From NCBI GenBank assembly GCA_047601665.1, contig JASGIT010000001.1:1178001-1242000 (forward strand): a DNA stretch of 64,000 bases, read 5' to 3'. Both the position numbers and the translations under genes were made by a program. How positions within the stretch are numbered: position 1 is the stretch's first letter; each line of letters opens with the position of its first letter. The notes below the pieces were generated by a model. The model worked only from the letters and a program-made list of their open reading frames with translations. It did no database searches and was not told the origin of the DNA. Below, one piece after another: positions 62,031-64,000 of this stretch. The stretch comes from JASGIT01 sp047601665. GTDB taxonomy: Bacteria > Pseudomonadota > Gammaproteobacteria > Burkholderiales > Burkholderiaceae_C.

Positions 62031-64000
62031 CAGCAGCCGCTCGGGGTTCGCATCCAGCTTGGCCAGCGCATCGCGCGTGGCGCGCATCGTCAGGCCTTCC
62101 TCGTCCTGCGGCGTGAGCAGGCCCGCCTGCAGGTAGGCGCCCAGGCGGCGCAGCTGGATCAGGTAGCACGACCCGTCCATCGCGGCGAACAGGTGCAGCT
62201 GCTTGCGCGCGCTGCACCATGCGTACTGCACCGAGGCGGAGGCGCCGTTGTGCTCCAGCGCATACCACGCGCCGACGGGCAGCGCCTGGGCCCACTGGAG
62301 CATGGCCTCCTGCACGGGCGCATCGGTGTCGGCCATCACGTGGATGGACGAAGCGTCTATGCCCAGCATCAGCTCGATGTTCTCGCGCGACAGCGGCAGG
62401 TCGGCGCTGGTGTCTTCGACGAAGTCCTCCAGGTGGGCGAGGCGCCTGGCCATCGCGTCGATCTGCGCCTGGGGAATGCCCTCGGTCTTGGACAGGAAGG
62501 CGTCGGCCAGCGTGTCCGTCAGCTGCTTGATCTGCGCGTCCTGCTCCGCGCCCTCGATGCCCAGCAGGGCCAGGCCCGCGCGCAGGCGCTGCAGCAGGCC
62601 GGGCAGGCTCTGGATGACCTGGGCGCGCTCGGCGCGCTGGGGCTTGGCGCTGGCGGCCCAGACCAGGTCGGTCGCGGTGCGCTTGAAGGCCAGCGTGTCG
62701 GCGTGCTGCGCGCCATGGCGCACGGCGGACAGGGCCAGCACCTCGGCCCAGGTCTTGAACAGGAAGACGCGGATCGCGTCGCGCACCGGCATGTCGCTGA
62801 GCAGGGTGCGCAGCTCGATGGTGTACTGGATGGTCAGCGTCTCGCGCTGCTCCACCTGCTGCGCCACGTCCACCAGGCGCGTGGCCACGTCGCCCTCGGT
62901 GAGGAACTGGGCCAGGAATTTCTCGAACTCCTCCAGCACCAGCTGGAACACGCGCTGGCCCGTCTCGGGGTACTGCTCGATCACCTGCACCACGCGGCGC
63001 ACCTCGGCCTCGAGCGCGCTGCCGCTGATGTCGGCGGCCTCGAAGCCCATCACGCACGCGCCCATGCGGTCGATGAGCTTGCGCGCGGGGTGGGCCAGGT
63101 CGTTGAAGAACGCGGGCTCGGCCAGCGCCACGCGCAGCACGGGCACCTGCAGCCGCGCGAACCACACGCGCAGCCGGGGCGGGATGCGGTCTTCGGCCAA
63201 GATGCTCTGGAACATCAGCGCCACCACTTCGATGATGGCCTTTTCGCTCGCCGTGGACGCCTTCTGCTTGAACGCGGCGGCGCGCTCGCGCACCACGCCC
63301 ACCAGCTGCACCACGGTGGCGGGGCTGCTGAAATCGGTGTCGGCGGGCACCGGGTAGGCTGAGGCGCGGTAGGCCGACAGCGCCTGGGCCAGCGCGGGCG
63401 AGGGGGGCTGCGGGTGCACCATGTCGTAGCCGCCCTGGCCGCCGCTGCCGCCGTTACCGGGCTGCACCAGCAGGCGGCGCAGGTGCGCGACCACGCCCTG
63501 GGCGCGCTGGCGCATGTGCGCCAGGGGCGACAGCAGGCCCGCGCCGGGCGGGACGGGCGGCAGGGCCGAATGCGCGGGCAGGGGGGCCTGCGCGGACGCC
63601 GGGAGGCGCGACGCCGCGCCGCCCTCGGGCGCGGCCCCCGGGCTCGCGGCGGACGTGGACCTGCGCACGCGCGCGCGCAGGTCGGTCTCGCGCGGCACGC
63701 CCTGCTCGTCGTAGAAGCGGTTCGCGGCCTCGTACTGGGCCAGCAGCTGCGCGGCCAGCGTGCGCTGCAGCGGGTCGATCACCAGGTTCAGGTCGGCGCG
63801 CGGCAGGCCCGCGGCCACCCATTGCTCCACCAGCAGCAGGCAGCAGGTTTCGGGGCGCAGGATGTCGTGGCTGGGCAGTTCCGCCGCTTCAAGCTGCTGG
63901 GTGCGCTGGCGCAGCAGGTCGAACGGCGCGCCCACGCTTTCCATCATGGCCAGGGCCATGCGCGAAGCGGCGATCTTGTTGTCCACCTCGTCGTCGCTGA
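62025..64000 (-). CDS. DUF1631 family protein (N-terminus outside the window)
   Basis: The frame is open to the window edge (SDDEVDNKIAASRMALAMM), so the 5' part is missing; a GTG at 63986 is internal. The visible 658 residues are the DUF1631 helical body (QYEAANRFYDEQGVPRETDL, VWFARLQVPVLRVALAEPAF, HPARKLIDRMGACVMGFEA). This large cytosolic protein is common in gamma- and betaproteobacteria; a thymidine-phosphorylase-like label appears in databases but function is unknown. I see no catalytic motif. Confidence 0.85.
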   Translation of the reverse strand, partial: SDDEVDNKIAASRMALAMMESVGAPFDLLRQRTQQLEAAELPSHDILRPETCCLLLVEQWVAAGLPRADLNLVIDPLQRTLAAQLLAQYEAANRFYDEQGVPRETDLRARVRRSTSAASPGAAPEGGAASRLPASAQAPLPAHSALPPVPPGAGLLSPLAHMRQRAQGVVAHLRRLLVQPGNGGSGGQGGYDMVHPQPPSPALAQALSAYRASAYPVPADTDFSSPATVVQLVGVVRERAAAFKQKASTASEKAIIEVVALMFQSILAEDRIPPRLRVWFARLQVPVLRVALAEPAFFNDLAHPARKLIDRMGACVMGFEAADISGSALEAEVRRVVQVIEQYPETGQRVFQLVLEEFEKFLAQFLTEGDVATRLVDVAQQVEQRETLTIQYTIELRTLLSDMPVRDAIRVFLFKTWAEVLALSAVRHGAQHADTLAFKRTATDLVWAASAKPQRAERAQVIQSLPGLLQRLRAGLALLGIEGAEQDAQIKQLTDTLADAFLSKTEGIPQAQIDAMARRLAHLEDFVEDTSADLPLSRENIELMLGIDASSIHVMADTDAPVQEAMLQWAQALPVGAWYALEHNGASASVQYAWCSARKQLHLFAAMDGSCYLIQLRRLGAYLQAGLLTPQDEEGLTMRATRDALAKLDANPERLLN

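Overview
The window is high-GC, densely coding DNA from a betaproteobacterium. Family Comamonadaceae (Acidovorax, Alicycliphilus or Diaphorobacter-like) is my best guess. The reasons are the E. coli/Burkholderia-type housekeeping genes, a Bug-type tripartite tricarboxylate binding protein, an IPTL-CTERM surface protein, and a dispersed hairpin repeat that I associate with this family. I see no rRNA, tRNA, CRISPR array, transposase or prophage. No stretch longer than about 230 bases lacks a gene.

Layout. 1-1433: end of an ABC permease and an Asp/Glu-racemase-like protein. 1561-7891: recQ, a Uma2-family nuclease, an acyl-CoA ligase, a 46-residue membrane protein and GTP-dependent PEP carboxykinase. 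8012-10191: two paralogous small membrane proteins on either side of a LysR regulator. 10377-15974: an SPFH - DUF4178 - DUF350 - membrane spermidine synthase cluster with a Fic AMP-transferase gene and its own operator inside it. 16093-21752: an MHYT hybrid histidine kinase, an HD-GYP response regulator and a Tat-exported flavin oxidoreductase. 21830-25610: a PadR repressor with a perfect operator and its ferric-siderophore reductase partner, then riboflavin synthase, NudJ-like Nudix hydrolase and mnmA. 25698-27451: ssb and an MFS exporter.

27595-35147 looks like an accessory block lying between ssb-MFS and uvrA, which are usually neighbours in betaproteobacteria. It holds a SulP transporter, a ParB-like protein, an AAA/PD-(D/E)XK protein, and a five-gene operon for exported proteins: three Sec-exported tail-collar-domain proteins, a collagen-like protein and an IPTL-CTERM-anchored protein. 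35371-40572: uvrA, an M20 peptidase and a lipase-like hydrolase. 40605-46654: a DUF1501/DUF1800 pair, an aspartoacylase-like protein, a Bug solute-binding protein and pyrF. 46717-53759: an EamA exporter, then an iron-signalling locus (FecI-like sigma, FecR-like anti-sigma, STN-containing TonB receptor, PepSY reductase). A vapBC-type toxin-antitoxin pair interrupts this locus. 53857-64000: two lipoproteins (one FlgO-like), pgk, azlCD, fmt, a lipoprotein, def, a LysM protein, dprA, and the C-terminal part of a DUF1631 protein.

The feature that ties the window together is a hairpin repeat of about 50 bp found 13 times. It occurs between genes, inside coding sequences in frame (fmt, the spermidine synthase, the flavin oxidoreductase twice), and at gene ends, where it supplies C-terminal codons and stop codons. 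The two most system-like candidates for new biology are the exported collar/collagen/IPTL operon and the SPFH-DUF4178-DUF350-Fic-spermidine synthase cluster.
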